NCBI GenBank assembly: GCA_029168955.1
Contig: JAPDOI010001764.1
Span: 1 to 64,000 of the forward strand
From: Aplectana chamaeleonis
Taxonomy: Eukaryota; Nematoda; Chromadorea; Rhabditida; Cosmocercidae
DNA: 64,000 nucleotides
Direction of reading: 5' to 3'
Positions 23,986 through 35,829 of the stretch are shown piece after piece (position 1 is the stretch's first letter; each line of letters begins with the position of its first letter). The notes under the pieces are model-generated. The model made no database searches. It saw only the letters and a program-made list of their open reading frames with translations, and was not told the origin of the DNA. The translations under genes and the position numbers were made by a program.

Positions 23986-24032
23986 CCTTAAACATAGTGT
24001 GAGCTCACTACACACTTATGTTTAAGGCAGTC
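23976..24032. repeat. Short perfect inverted repeat
   Basis: GCGACTGCCTTAAACATA is mirrored by TATGTTTAAGGCAGTCGC around a 21-bp centre containing GAGCTC. It adjoins the right end of a MITE relic and may be a residue of two abutting MITE ends. Confidence 0.7.
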
Positions 24033-24086
24033 GCAGGCAGAGTTTGAGGCAATAGGGCGTTGTGCCTTGTCGCGATAGATCAGTGG

Positions 24087-25218
24087 CAGGAATGAGCGGA
24101 TTTCCGATTTCCGATGGTTTTTGGCCTTCAGATTTCTGATTTCCGAAAAAAATGCCCCAAAACGCGGAAAGAATCGGAAATGAGTAGAAGATTACAATTT
24201 CAGGAGGTTACGCATTGTTTTCTGCAAGACATTTAGGGTGTTCTTTAAGGGCTTAACCTGAACCGGAGGATTGTTTTGATGTTAAAAAAGAGCAAGGAAT
24301 AAGGTTCCATATGTCAATAGGAACTATATTTTCTTGAAATGAACCAAAAACTCACTGTGATTGGGCTCTTTTCCTCAAATTCATGTTGAACCATTCTCAA
24401 ACTGGGCTCTTTTTCAGAGATATTCGGATTTGTCCATGCTTTTATTGAATCTAATACGGTCCTGCGGTGTTTATGTTTATGTGGAGACAGTAGGAACAGA
24501 GTGAACGTATGATATCTTTTCAGAATGTGCGGTGTAAAAAATGGACGGGGCTGCGAAGGGCAGACGCGCGATCGAAACTCTGTTTGCCGGGGTGTTGCAA
24601 ACTCCGCACTGCTCTCCGCAATGAGCGCGCCTCGCCCATCCGCTAGACAATGTTTAGAAAGTGGCCATTATCTACTAAAGTATTTTTGTTCAAATGTACT
24701 TGTTGTGATTCTAATGGTATACATAGCTATATACATAGCTCTTGTTATAGAATGGTTACACTCACTATTTAAATTACATTACACAAAATGATAACTTATT
24801 GGGCTACAGTGAATTAGTGAGTGTTGTCTCGAAGTATCTAAAGTGTGCTACCTGAAAAGAATTAATTGAAGCGAAATTTGAGCAGATTTGTCTGGATTCT
24901 CGGTTTTGGTCGTGTAAGCGAATTTCGTGAAAAATGAGAAAAAATATTAAGCATCATTAAGTGTTTTTATTGGGAGGAGATCTCCTCCCAGCTAGAGATT
25001 AAGAACAGTTTTGAAAGCTCATTATATTAGAAGTACGGTAGGTACACACAGCCACCATGGGTGGTTGGAATCCATCCAGGTGAACTTATTTCCGATTACC
25101 CGATTTTAAGATTTCCGATGGTTTTTTGCCTTCCGATTTCCGAATTACGATTCCCGAAATTCAAATGGTCGTTCCGATTTCCGAATTCCAAAGTTTCAAA
25201 AGATTTTCGCTCATCCTG
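24087..25218. mobile_element. hAT-like non-autonomous element E
   Basis: The left terminus CAGGAATGAGCGGATTTCCG is mirrored at the right by CGCTCATCCTG. Flanks are ATCAGTGG (24079-24086) and ATCAGTAG (25219-25226), an 8-bp duplication with one change. Sub-terminal GATTTCCGATTTCCG repeats occur at both ends, as in the other hAT-like copies. It is 1132 bp with no transposase. Confidence 0.75.
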
Positions 25219-25226
25219 ATCAGTAG

Positions 25227-26120
25227 CCTCTCTAGGCTTTTATGAATTACCGCGCATTTGGAGTGGAACAGTAACTGAACAAAGACTATTGTTCAATGTC
25301 GTTTTGTCGTCCGTCCGCACCCTCCCCATAACTTCCAGAGCCCCATATAAAAAAACAAAAGCCGTCTTTGCAGGGACTTAGCCTGACTGCCACTCCTTTC
25401 AACTTATCAAAATCGCCCATGAAAACCACTTTGTTTTCGACAGTGGTAAAGCCCATACACATGAATTGAATTCTCTTAAAATTTTGTGTTTCAGTTTGTT
25501 TGTTTCCTTGATTACTTTTGTAGAATCAATCCGTGAAGTTGTCGTCGTTGAAGAAGGTTTTTAAGCTACATAGAAATCCTCGAATGGATCTTAAAGCTGC
25601 TTGAAAAGATTTTGATAACTATTCATCGGGGTTTGGGGCGGGGTATAAAGTCCGGGAGGTGGTTTTAAGTCACGTCAATGATCCTGTCGTGTCACCAACG
25701 CACGAAGGTCGTGACCCCAGGTGATGCCGAGAATTGAATCTCCCCCACGCAATGAGGGTGAAGTCGTTTGGCTGAAGAAAGGAAAAGAACTCGAAGTTCT
25801 CGCTGATTTTTTGGCTATTTCGATGACAGAATGTTGAGAACAGAAAAACGTAATCCCCCAACCTACCCCTAAATGAGTGCACAATCGTATGAGCCTAACT
25901 AAACTTTGAAGGTTTTGGTGAACTGAAATGCACATACACCTCAATACTGTTTTGGAGTGGTTAGAGATGTGACGAAATAGTGCTATAGTGATGGAGGCCC
26001 AGGTGGTCGTACTTTGTGCTCCGATTCTTTTATTATATGGAAGGATGGGGACAAAACACACCACCTATTAAAATTTGGGCTAAATCGGTTCACAAATAAC
26101 AAAGTTGTGAGCCCTAAAGC
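25227..26120. other. Intron DNA without recognised features
   Basis: No coding signal or element ends were recognised. Confidence 0.4.
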
Positions 26121-26124
26121 TTGA

Positions 26125-26554
26125 AGGCAGCGTTCACGATGATCATCGTCGTCGACTTTCCATAGTGAAACGATAAGCGAGAAGGTTCCTAGGCTCCCAG
26201 TGTCGAAAGAACGGTAGAAAACGAGCTTGGAGCGGCAAAATAACGGCTGCAACCAAACTTTTTGGTGCACCAGATCCGCCCCCTCGGAATGAACAAATGA
26301 AGGCTGAGATCACAGGAATGATCAAGTGAAGGAAGTGCTGATAAGTGAGCCGATCGCTTCATTGTACTGATAGCTATCATCCTTCTAGCGGTCAATTCCT
26401 CCACGCTCAAAAATCAACGTAAACAAGAGAGGGCCTATTTTTGCTCAAAAACGCGTCTTTCGTGTCCTTTTTAAGCATGCCTTGCTATATAGGGCACCAG
26501 ACCTTCCGTAAGCCGTGGAGATATCGGAAGTGAAATTTATCGTGAACACTGCCT
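26125..26554. mobile_element. AGGCAG-family MITE
   Basis: AGGCAGCGTTCACGATGAT at the left is mirrored by ATCGTGAACACTGCCT at the right. The flanks are TTGA and TTAC, decayed TTAA. It is 430 bp long. Confidence 0.8.
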
Positions 26555-26699
26555 TTACGAAAAAATCATGGTGTGCGCCCTAGGCCGTAGGCCGTGGGCC
26601 GTCACGATTTTCATTCCTCAGTGCTACTAGCCACTGCCAATGATCGCAGGCGATCGATTTGGCAGGGAGGTAAGTTGTTAGGGGGTGCGTAGTAGAGTA

Positions 26700-27590
26700 T
26701 ATCAAACGAATAAAAATTTTCGAATATTCGAATAAACGAATAATTCGAAAAATTGACTCTTCCGAATATTCGAATAAACGAATTATTCGAAAAATTGACT
26801 TCTACGAATATCCGAATAAACGAATTATTCGAAAAATTGACTTCCGAATATTCGAATAAACGATTTATTCGAAAAATTGACTCTTCCGAATATTCGAATA
26901 AACGAATTATTCGAAAAATTGACTTCTACGAATATCCGAATAAACGAATTATTCGAAAAATTGACTCTTCCGAATATTCGAAGAATTATTCGAAAAATTG
27001 ACTTCTACGAATATCCGAATAAACGAGTTATTCGAAAAATTGACTCTTCCGAATATCCGAATAAACGAATTATTCGAAAAATTGACTCTTCCGAATATTC
27101 GAATAAACGAATTATTCGAAAAATTGACTTCTCCGAATATTCGAATAAACGAATGATTCGAAAAATTTACTCTTCCGAATATTCGAATAAACGAATTATT
27201 CGAAAAATTGACTTCTACGAATATTCGAATAAACGAATTATTCGAAAAATTGACTCTTCCGAATATTCGAATAAACGAATTATTCGAAAAATTGACTTCT
27301 ACGAATATCCGAATAAACGAATTATTCGAAAAATTGACTCTTCCGAATATTCGAATAAACGAATTATTCGAAAAATTGACTTCTCTGAATATTCGAATAA
27401 ACGAATTATTCGAAAAATTGACTTCTACGAATATCCGAATAAACGAATTATTCGAAAAATTGACTCTTCCGAATATTCGAATAAACGAATTATTCGAAAA
27501 ATTGACTTCTCCGAATATTCTAATAAACAATTTCCTCGAAAAATTGTCTTTTCCGAATAATCGGATTTTTCGAGTGTTCGATTATTTTTT
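26700..27590. repeat. 42-bp tandem array (about 20 copies)
   Basis: The unit is TTGACTCTTCCGAATATTCG followed by AATAAACGAATTATTCGAAAAA, exactly 42 bp. A variant unit with CTTCTACGAATATCCG often alternates with it, giving an 84-bp higher-order pattern. Each unit has AATATTCGAAT-type palindromes. Flanking TAGAGTATATC at 26691 resembles a hAT-like terminus, but no partner end or duplication was found. The 227-codon plus-strand frame and 193-codon minus-strand frame are artefacts of the period. Confidence 0.95.
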
Positions 27591-27593
27591 TTC

Positions 27594-27830
27594 GACGTCG
27601 TGAAAAGTGCATCGGGCTTCTGATGACGTCACCAGGACGTAGTGCAAAGTGCATATGGCTTCTGATGACGTCATCATGACGTCGTGAAAAGTGCATATGG
27701 CTTCTGATGACGTCATCATGACGTCGTGAAAAGTGCATAGGGCTTCTGATGACGTCATCAGTACGTCGTGAAAAGTGCATCGGGCTTCTGATGACGTCAT
27801 CAGGACGTCGTGGAAGGTGCGTAGCGCTTA
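27594..27830. repeat. 42-bp minisatellite with TGACGTCA palindromes
   Basis: About five units of GACGTCGTGAAAAGTGCATA plus TGGCTTCTGATGACGTCATCAT, each 42 bp. Every unit has the palindrome GATGACGTCATC, which matches a CRE-type bZIP site. It directly abuts the preceding 42-bp array. Confidence 0.93.
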
Positions 27831-27997
27831 ATGCAATATGTGCGCATATCCGTAAAATGTGAGTAGCGCGCCATTTGTAGCGTGCCTCACAAGTTGATTG
27901 CTCACTGATTATCGTATCAGTCCATTGTGATTGATAAGTATTGAATATTTTCAAGGGATATCACGGCTTTATATCAGGAAAAAGTGGACAATTCTAT

Positions 27998-28612
27998 CCA
28001 AAAGGGGTCTTCCAAGCGAAAGAGGTTTGGTTCGCGTCAGAAACCTTCCAACAAAAAGGGAACAATAGGAAAGTGGAGTGAGGAGAGTGTACAAAAAGTG
28101 AACAATATCTTCTCAAAGCGATATTCTTGGTCGACTCTTCTATACAGCGAAAACAAACCGTTGTGGTATTCTATGAGGAAGAGTTCAATGGTTCCCAAAA
28201 AAGGATTTCTATTCGTATACGAGATCATATTTGAATACTCTTGCTTGATATTCTATTTTGATTGTTTTATTTTTCCAAAGAGCTGGAGCTAACCGTCTGC
28301 GTCGGCCATTGTCGATTTGACATCATCTCTTTCAATGAGAACTATCAGGTACAAATACATGTATGTTTTAAATGGTTCTCGCAGTTTTAATGATCGGAGT
28401 TATTTTTGAAACCACCGAAGTACTTCCGAGTAGAATATCGCAACGGTTTGTTTTCGCTGTATAGAAGAGTCGACCAAGAATATCGCTCTGAGGAGATATT
28501 GTTAACTTTTTGTACACTCTCCTCACTCCAATTTCCTACTGTTCCCTTTTTGTTGGGAGGTTTCTGACGAGAACCAAATCTCTTTCGCTTGGAAGACCCC
28601 TTTTGGATAGAT
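27998..28612. repeat. Foldback element with about 175-bp arms
   Basis: The left arm begins CCAAAAGGGGTCTTCCAAGC and the right arm ends with the complement. The arms share GAGTGAGGAGAGTGTACAAA and CGACTCTTCTATACAGCG, with a 260-bp loop at about 28176-28436. Identity is high, so it would form a strong hairpin if transcribed. No transposase. Confidence 0.88.
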
Positions 28613-28899
28613 CACTATCAAAGGCACAGTACACCCTCATATATGAATTTTGAGATTTCCATGTAATTGTGCAGAAGACCCCTCCTGTATAACATGTGCC
28701 AAATACGAGATCTCAATTCCTCCAAATAAGCGAGATATGAGCGACCACCACAAGCCCGACCTCCTTCGCTCCCCACCACAGGCCCGACCCTCTAACAGAT
28801 TTTCGAACTCGATAGCGGCTCCATGGAGGGATGAATTCTCAACATGTCGTCGTTCTTCAGTCCACTGCCGGCCTATCTCCTCATCCTGTTTTGCTCTCG

Positions 28900-29255
28900 T
28901 GCAGCGATTGCGAGTGAAGAGAAATACGGGCCTGAAACAACTCGTCCACGGAATTTTCGCCCTCAAAATCTAGGCATCTTTGAAGAACCATAACTCTGTT
29001 CAAAAGGGGTCTTGGACGATTTCAGAGATACCACTGTGATCAGCGCGTGACTCTCTCCAAGATAGACATGAAATCTGAAAATTAATTTTTTTGGGTGTCC
29101 TGTGCCTTTGAAGTTGATTGAAAGTGGTTTTTCTTCAAAAATGAGGGGTTTTCAAGGGTCCGTTTGGCATTTTCGCTCACTAGAGAAGCCAAGCTATACA
29201 AAAGCATTAAAAAATATTATATTGTTTTCTGCGCGTACGATGCCTTTAATGACGT
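28900..29255. repeat. AGGCAG MITE relic
   Basis: ACAACTCGTCCACGGAATTT and a GGGGTCTTGGACGATTTCAGAG block match the MITE family interior. A degraded CGATGCCTTTAATGAC right end is at about 29238-29253. Confidence 0.4.
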
Positions 29256-31524
29256 TTCATCACGCAATACTGACGCCTTTTCGCTTGCACTTGCTATTAC
29301 ATGCTTCTAATGTTCAGGAAATTGGGTTAGAATATATCACTGTCTTTTACTGTTTCCTCAACGAAGCATGTAGATTGACAAGAATCGTTGTATACGACGT
29401 AATAAGGGAAAAATTTGATCTGGATAGAAAATTTGAAAATCGCCTAGCAGTTTTTAGATTAATTTTGGACCAAGAGCCTTTACTGGGTTAATCTGAGATA
29501 GTGAAAGAAATCTACGAAAACGGGTTTCTTTTTGTGGCACCTTGATGTCCGCCGAATTTACTTTGTTTGAATTTCCTTTCCGTATAGCATAAAATGAATT
29601 CTAAGGTCTTCAGCTTTACCAAAATTGGAAGGCTCTCTACTGAAGATCCTTTGCAGAACCATCAGCAGCTCATTTCCACAGCCCCTGAGAAAGGGAAGAA
29701 GCTGGACGTGAATTTGGGGAAGTCTGCTAAAAGGCCAAAATTTTTCGAGTGAAAAAATTGTGCGAAAACTTCTAATCGTTTTTCTGTACTTTGAGGTTGG
29801 ATATTCTGAAATTATAACTGCTGAGTGTTTGACTGAGTAGGTTCTGGTTCTCTGAAGATATTGCCCCAGCACAGGTGATGAAAAATGTCGGCGGCCAGTG
29901 TTGCCTTTCTTCGAGTAGATCTCAACACAGATGTAAGGATAACCACAGCTAGAAATTCAGACATGTGTGAATGTCGAAAACAACTATATTTTTCTTGCAG
30001 CTGCGTATGTTATTTACGAATTTTTAACATAAAATGAGACGGAAAATAGAACATCGTCCTTATTGGTAGGATACACATTCTAATATAGTTTTTTATTTAA
30101 TTGTGACCGCATATGTCGTAATTGAAAAGTCTAAATTTCGTAATCAGTACTCTTTTATACGTTACATCTCTGTGAGTTCTCTAATTGCGCGCGGTCAAAA
30201 AGCTCGGAAAAGTTCGAAAAAAAATATTGTTTTTGTCTCCATTTGTTTTGTTCTTTTGTAAATTTTTGATGGACTTCAACGGCTGCAGCGCATCTTTTGA
30301 TGATGGTCTTAATGTGCAGGATTGAATCTGAGAAAAAATGGGGTGGAAGGCCGAACGACGGGGTACTCATACACCAATTCCTACAATTGTATTTATGCAA
30401 TATAATTAGTGAATCCGAGATAATATGGCATTCTAGAAGGGTTCTGGAACGAGTTCCGAAGCCAGTCTTTTCACCATAAATTCAATTTTGCAATTTCATT
30501 TTTTTTGTGGGAAAAGATTCAAAGTTTACAAAATTACCACATTGCGGGCGCTATTTTCACGTAGCAAAGCTAGAAAAACCAAATCTCTTGACTGGAACTC
30601 GAATAGTAAGGAAGTCCAGAAGTGTTCAAGAAAGAAATTCAAAATCGATAATTCCACTGAAACTCAGTTTTTAAAATTCTTTTCTTGGGAGAAAAATTAA
30701 AAATTTTCTTGATTATCGCATTCTTGAAACAATGGGATTCAAAGAGAGTTCTGGAATCAGAATTAAAAAAATTGTGCTCTTAATGAAAATTAAATTTTGA
30801 AATTAAAATTTTTTTCGTGGAAAGAATTCAAAATTTTTTCGAATTCAGCATTTTCACAATGAATGCTGATTAAATTTACGCGCTCTATATGAACAGTGAC
30901 AATTTCCTACTAGAATGTTTTCACACTGAAAATGGAAATTAAGAGAAAATTCAATTTTCAAGTTCTATTTGTTTTTTTGGGGAAAAATTCAAGATTGTCA
31001 CGATTTCCACATTTTCGAAAGAAATTCATATTATGAAGCTAGAAATACCTACATGGAATTCAAAAAGAAATCTGGAAAGAAATTCAAAAATTGTGGTCTT
31101 CGTGAAAATTCAGTTTCGATAATTTATTTGTTTCTTGGAAAAATAATTGGAAAAGGTCAGAAATTCAATATTTTCGAAACAATTTCTGAACAAATTCATG
31201 CAGTCTACACGGAATACATAGAACTCCAGCATGTATACATAGAAGAGGATTCCAGCATGAAAATGGGAATAGGACACTTTATAAAAATTTAAATTTTTGA
31301 CGGAATTTTTTTTCAACTGTTCATTTTTGGTGCATTTCCAGATACTGGTTGATTCTGGACCAGATTTCTTCGCGCGAGGAGAAAAGGCAAAAATTGCAAA
31401 GCGAGTTCTTTACATGGTTGTTGAAATGCGCTCTGATACCTACCTTTTTGAATTCCTTCTTGTTCATAGTGCTCACAGGAAATTATGGGACTGTTCTTCG
31501 GTAAGATTCATTGGATCGTTTCAG
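29256..31524. other. AT-rich intron DNA
   Basis: A 2.3-kb AT-rich stretch with a loosely recurring GAAAAATTCAAAATTTT-type phrase between about 30480 and 31290. No gene was recognised. It precedes the acceptor of the exon at 31525. Confidence 0.45.
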
Positions 31525-31599
31525 TGTCCGGAATGCAGAATTCCCTTAAGGACGAAAGCGTTGCTGGCTAAGCATCTTGAAGCCTCACATGGAAGTCAT
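31525..31599 (+). CDS. C2H2 zinc-finger exon 2 of the host gene
   Basis: This exon of 75 nt (25 codons, phase 0 at both ends) follows the acceptor GATCGTTTCAG and precedes the donor CAT|GTGAGT. It encodes CPECRIPLRTKALLAKHLE then ASHGSH, a C-X2-C-X12-H-X4-H finger. The frame joins cleanly to the exons at 16444 and 54854. Intron-defined size and a complete finger in an otherwise non-coding region make it a credible exon. It would be the second of three fingers. No start codon or stop belongs to it. Confidence 0.7.
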
Positions 31600-31959
31600 G
31601 TGAGTTTTTTCCTGTTTTTCGTCGCATTTTCCTACCATTCCAAGACTTGCTTCTTCCTAAAGTTGTATTCTCAAAATGTTAACGAACGTTACAGCTAAAA
31701 AGCTGCCGAAACGTCTGTACACACCTCTATTTATTATCAACCGAGAATTCGCAGTTTGTTCCCGCAATGAAAAACGCGTCGTAGCCCGGACAATTACGTA
31801 AAGAGCTACTCATTTTTAGTGTAATTCTTCCCTTACAAGGAGAGTGTCGAGAGCGTTGATCGCATCTAAGAAAACGGATTGCATTGTTAGTATCGCGTCC
31901 CGGGTTGCTGGTTCCAATAAGTTATAAGCGCTCTTCAATGAAAAGGCAGGGGCTCCCAC

Positions 31960-34065
31960 CAGGGTTGTGCGGAAAATTCTTTTCGGTAAATTTTTTACCG
32001 AAATTTTTTAACGAAATTTTTTTTCGGTAGAAACGGAAAATTCGGTAAAAATTCTGACTTTGACTTTTTGGTGCCTATCCCATACGATAGCACAAATGAC
32101 CGACAATATTTATGCATCATTTTCAATAGTGCATGAGGATAGTGCAAATAATGAGTGAGTTTTACACATTAAACTGAGCTCAACCGCTGAACCTGATCAG
32201 CGGGACGTTGATTTTGAGAAAAAGTGACATTTAAAAATTTTCTGTCGTCAAGGCCTTTCTGTAGTCACTCAAAATCAGGCCAGCTGATGAAAACATCCTT
32301 CCTTCCTCAACTGCGCCAGAAGGCGCGTAAGGCCGTAGTTATACGGGACGCTGCGGAATCAGCAAGACAACTACCACGTATGTGCGTCCTAACTGTGCTG
32401 ATGCATGCCAAAAGGAAGTGTTGTCCCAGAAAACGCGCCGAAAGGCTGTACGGAGCAGTTATACACGCTTCGACACTGTATACTGTATCCTTGCGGGACC
32501 TACCCTCTTGGAGATTTGCCAATTTCCATCAGCTGATTATTTTTCAGATCGAAATTTGTTAAAGGCAGTGTTCACGATAAATCTCGTTCTCGAGGTCTCG
32601 GTGTGAAACACGTTAGTTGAGTTGGCAGGTGCTGTAGAGGATAGGGTCGAAGAAAGCAACGAAAACTGGCTAGAAATCAATACAACTGGCGTTGAAAGCT
32701 ATCCCGGTGCGCCTACCTATCCCGGTCCGCCCCCAATCGGACGAGCTTGTGACGCCGCACATGTTCACATGGCAAACTGCCAAGCAACTCTGCCTCGTTT
32801 AGCATGATCAATTCGCGCAGATTTCGCGATTAGCGCGCGCTTGCCGAAAACAGCGGGGCCTATGATTCTCGTCCACGCCCTGAATTTATAAACCGTTATT
32901 TTGACTTATTCTGGACGTTTTTCTTCTCTGTTTCTTCACTATTAGTTACCTCACGACCAAACAATCCCATTTTTTGGGTCGAACTCGAGTGCGATATTCA
33001 TCGTGAACACTGCCTCTAAAATATCACCAAAACGACATATTGAGCACTGCTATGACAGCAGCAATAGATTTCTAGTAACTTTCTGCAATGAACAAGTGAT
33101 AGAGAAGTGAAATATCGATAAAATACAATTGAAACGCCCGAGAATTTTAAGTCTGCAATATTGCGTCAAGGACGCATTATTGCAGACGAGTCCCTGATCA
33201 ACGCAGCAAGCGGCGGCAATGTCATCGCGAGACGTTTTCATTCCGCTGGTGTATAACTAGGGCCTAAAAGTACTTGTTGGACAGTGAGGAAAGGTGCGGA
33301 TACGATGAATTCACAATGGAGTCGTTCCAGAACTGCAGTGCATTCGGTGTTGTGTCCGGGGGACTCTAAAAAGAATTTTTCTAGTTCCTGAAATATCTGC
33401 TTCAGGACTCTGCCGCGTTGCAAACCTGTTGACATTTTTGAATAAAATATGTATTTCTCGGAGTAGTATTTCGATGAGAAGAAGCTCGTGACACAAAGGG
33501 TGAAGGGGTGCGCCCGAAGAGTCCCTCTGATATGGGAGGGACCTGAGAGCGAATGGTGCGCGCACCTTCTCGCGGACGAGTCCTTTTTACATCGCTATGC
33601 GCTTTTCTTGGATATTCCTGGAGTTACTTGCTACCCTCAAGCGATTTCGTTTCTTCTGTCGCCCGAATGACTACTAGTTCTCCTACTCGTTTCTCCTATC
33701 CACGAGGTGTCTACGAGAAGGTGTGCGCGCCATGCGCTCTAGGGCCCGCCCACATCGGAGAGCCTTTTTTCCCTCCCCCAGGGTGAAGAGATCGTTTGAA
33801 CATTCAAAAAGTAAGAAAAAAGGTTGAAAAAGAGTAACAAAAAGAAGAATGAAGAAGGATATCGCGCCAAAGGCATGCCATAACACTAGCAAACCCGTGA
33901 AATACGAGTAAGAAGTAGGCCGACTAGGCAAAAAACACCCAATTTTTTCGGTAAAAATTTTGGTAAATTTCGAGAACTCGGTAAAACGGTAAATCAAAAT
34001 TTACCAAAAAACACCGGTAAATCCGGAAAATCGGTAAATCGATAAACGGAAAATGCACACCCCTG
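31960..34065. mobile_element. hAT-like non-autonomous element F
   Basis: CAGGGTTGTGCGGAAAA at the left is mirrored by TGCACACCCCTG at the right. The 8-bp duplication GCTCCCAC is exact at 31952-31959 and 34066-34073. Sub-terminal CGGTAAA/TTTACCG repeats are present at both ends. It is 2106 bp, or about 1649 bp without the nested MITE. It begins only about 360 bp after the zinc-finger exon at 31525. Confidence 0.93.
32563..33015. mobile_element. AGGCAG-family MITE nested in hAT-like element F
   Basis: AGGCAGTGTTCACGATAAA at the left is mirrored by ATCGTGAACACTGCCT at the right. Flanks are TTAA and CTAA. It is 453 bp long. Confidence 0.88.
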
Positions 34066-34073
34066 GCTCCCAC

Positions 34074-34955
34074 TATAAATTTTCTGTGTTTAGAAATTTT
34101 TTTTCAGATTTGGCTTTTACGAAGGGGCCAGAGTGCTGAAAACGAATCTGGGGTCTATTTGTGAAAATTTTTATGTTTACTTTAGGCTACGGTGGGTAAC
34201 ATGCCACTAACGGAGCGAAACATGCCTTAATATTTCGAAATCGTACCCATCACTCTAGAGAAACTGCTAGCCGAAAACGAGAGTTTGATTAAAGTACGGT
34301 ATGGCCGCCGTAATCTACCGTGAGCCGCCGAAAATCGGTGAAGTGGTTTCAGATCCGTGTTATGCGCTCCCTCTATCCATAAGAGAAAAATTTTGAGGCT
34401 CATCTATCTTGGAATTCCGGAAATCGTCAGAAGGCGCGTTTTGCAATCAAAGTCTCCTCCGAAGGGAAGCTTTGAACGAACTTAGTCGAAAAATCCAGAA
34501 AAGCGACAAATAAACCTCAGATTCGTGATCAGCACCCGAAATCACCTCCACGGAGATGCTTCAAAAAACATATCTGAAATACTTTTCCCAGACGCTCCCA
34601 GAACCAACTGATTGGCATACGCACATATGCAGGGTCAAGCTCACGGTGATCCGCGGACACCGTGAGACCGGGGGGAGTCGTTATTTTTTTTTGGAAAACT
34701 TGAAAATTTGGGGGGGGGTCGTTATTTATTTTCGACCCATCTAAAATAATGTCTGTATCGCTGTAAAATCGAATCTTGAGGTAAAATGATTTGGGGCCAT
34801 GATTATTTACCATGGAATGGTAAACATTATCGATGGAACAAGAGCAGTTTCCATAATGCAAAATAGAGTAAATCATCACGCGCGTACTAGCTCAACATTA
34901 CCTCGACTACAACACTCGGAATAGACGTTGATTCGGCGTTTTCTACCAAAATCCG
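34074..34955. other. Repeat-like DNA, unclassified
   Basis: Phrases such as GATTCGTGATCAGCACCC and TACGGTGGGTA recur at 58200-59060, suggesting a dispersed repeat family. No termini or coding content were seen. Confidence 0.35.
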
Positions 34956-34959
34956 ATAG

Positions 34960-35820
34960 GAGTTAAGACTGTTTTATCGCTTCGGAACTTGCTGGGCCAC
35001 GACTGCAAACTTTGTGCGGAACTAGCAGTGGTAGCGTAGATGGTTTCGCACGATGGCATCGCATCCTGTAGAACACAGTGCTTTTGAAGTGAGGCGATTG
35101 AGTTCGTAATCGAATCTATGTAGGCGTACTGTGATCTGTATCTTGTTCGCGTCGTCTATATATTTGGGCCAACCTCTGGCGTTGAACTTGGCGTTTGCAG
35201 GTTTATACATGTCGAAGTTTTCGAAACTCGCTTTTTCATACTGTATCATCTCCAGCAGTATGTGACGACCCAAAGGATAGGGAAAGTCCTCCTGCTTCCT
35301 GCGTTAGCCTCGTCTCCTGGGAATATATACCTTCGAATCTGATTGACATAGCTGGAGTAGAACTCAGTGATGTGGGTGCTAACCGGAGCAACAGATGTCC
35401 CTTCGTTATAAACTTTATCCAAGGCTCGATGGCTAAGAGTATCGATGTCAAAGGTATGTAGTGTAATCGGTGTACCGATAAGCGTTGCCTTGGTCTCTTT
35501 GATAGTGTGACTCCTCATCTCTGTTTTTCTGGCTTCATGTTTCGGGACTCCGAAATTGAGAGCGTTTCATGGCTTTGCGACGTCGGTCCACTAAGGCTCT
35601 TAAAGTTCTTAGCGTCATAACACAGCAGATACTCAGATATTGGGCCTTCAAAAGAGGTATAGGGCTGATCGAGAAACTCTGTGCTCACACTTTCGTATCT
35701 TAAGCTCCAGATATTCTTCATTTTCAAAACGTCATTGTCTCTCAATAATCTTTGTGCAACATTTGCCATTTCGCCGCCGTTGTTTCCCATAATGTGGTCG
35801 AAATAGCGCCAGCGAGACAC
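34960..35820 (-). pseudogene. Unidentified broken protein-coding relic
   Basis: Three consecutive minus-strand frames (35820-35515, 35518-35246 and 35273-35022) have coding-like composition, with few rare residues and balanced charge. They succeed one another with only small overlaps, as expected for one gene with two frameshifts. The first stop and the second ATG overlap (ATGA at 35515-35518). Visible phrases include RWRYFDHIMGNNGGEMANVA and ARGWPKYIDDANKIQITVRL. No family was recognised. A transposon gene, a captured viral gene or a host gene are all possible. Just upstream on this strand lies a LINE-like 3' tail. Confidence 0.4.
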
Positions 35821-35829
35821 ATTAGACTT

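Noticed and set aside
26877..27560. Long open frames on both strands over the 42-bp array
   Set aside because: The period is 14 codons exactly, so any stop-free unit gives a long frame. The translations are pure tandem repeats (NKRIIRKIDSSEYS type).
26700..27830. CRISPR-like array (regular 42-bp units)
   Set aside because: There are no unique spacers between repeats. Units are contiguous and the DNA is eukaryotic.
26691..27835. GGTGCGTAG at both sides as a target duplication of a hAT-like element
   Set aside because: The right copy lies inside a diverged minisatellite unit and no inverted terminus adjoins it. The similarity is probably accidental.
29102..29491. A 129-codon frame considered as a host exon
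   Set aside because: No domain and no convincing splice sites. The first part overlaps MITE-like sequence.
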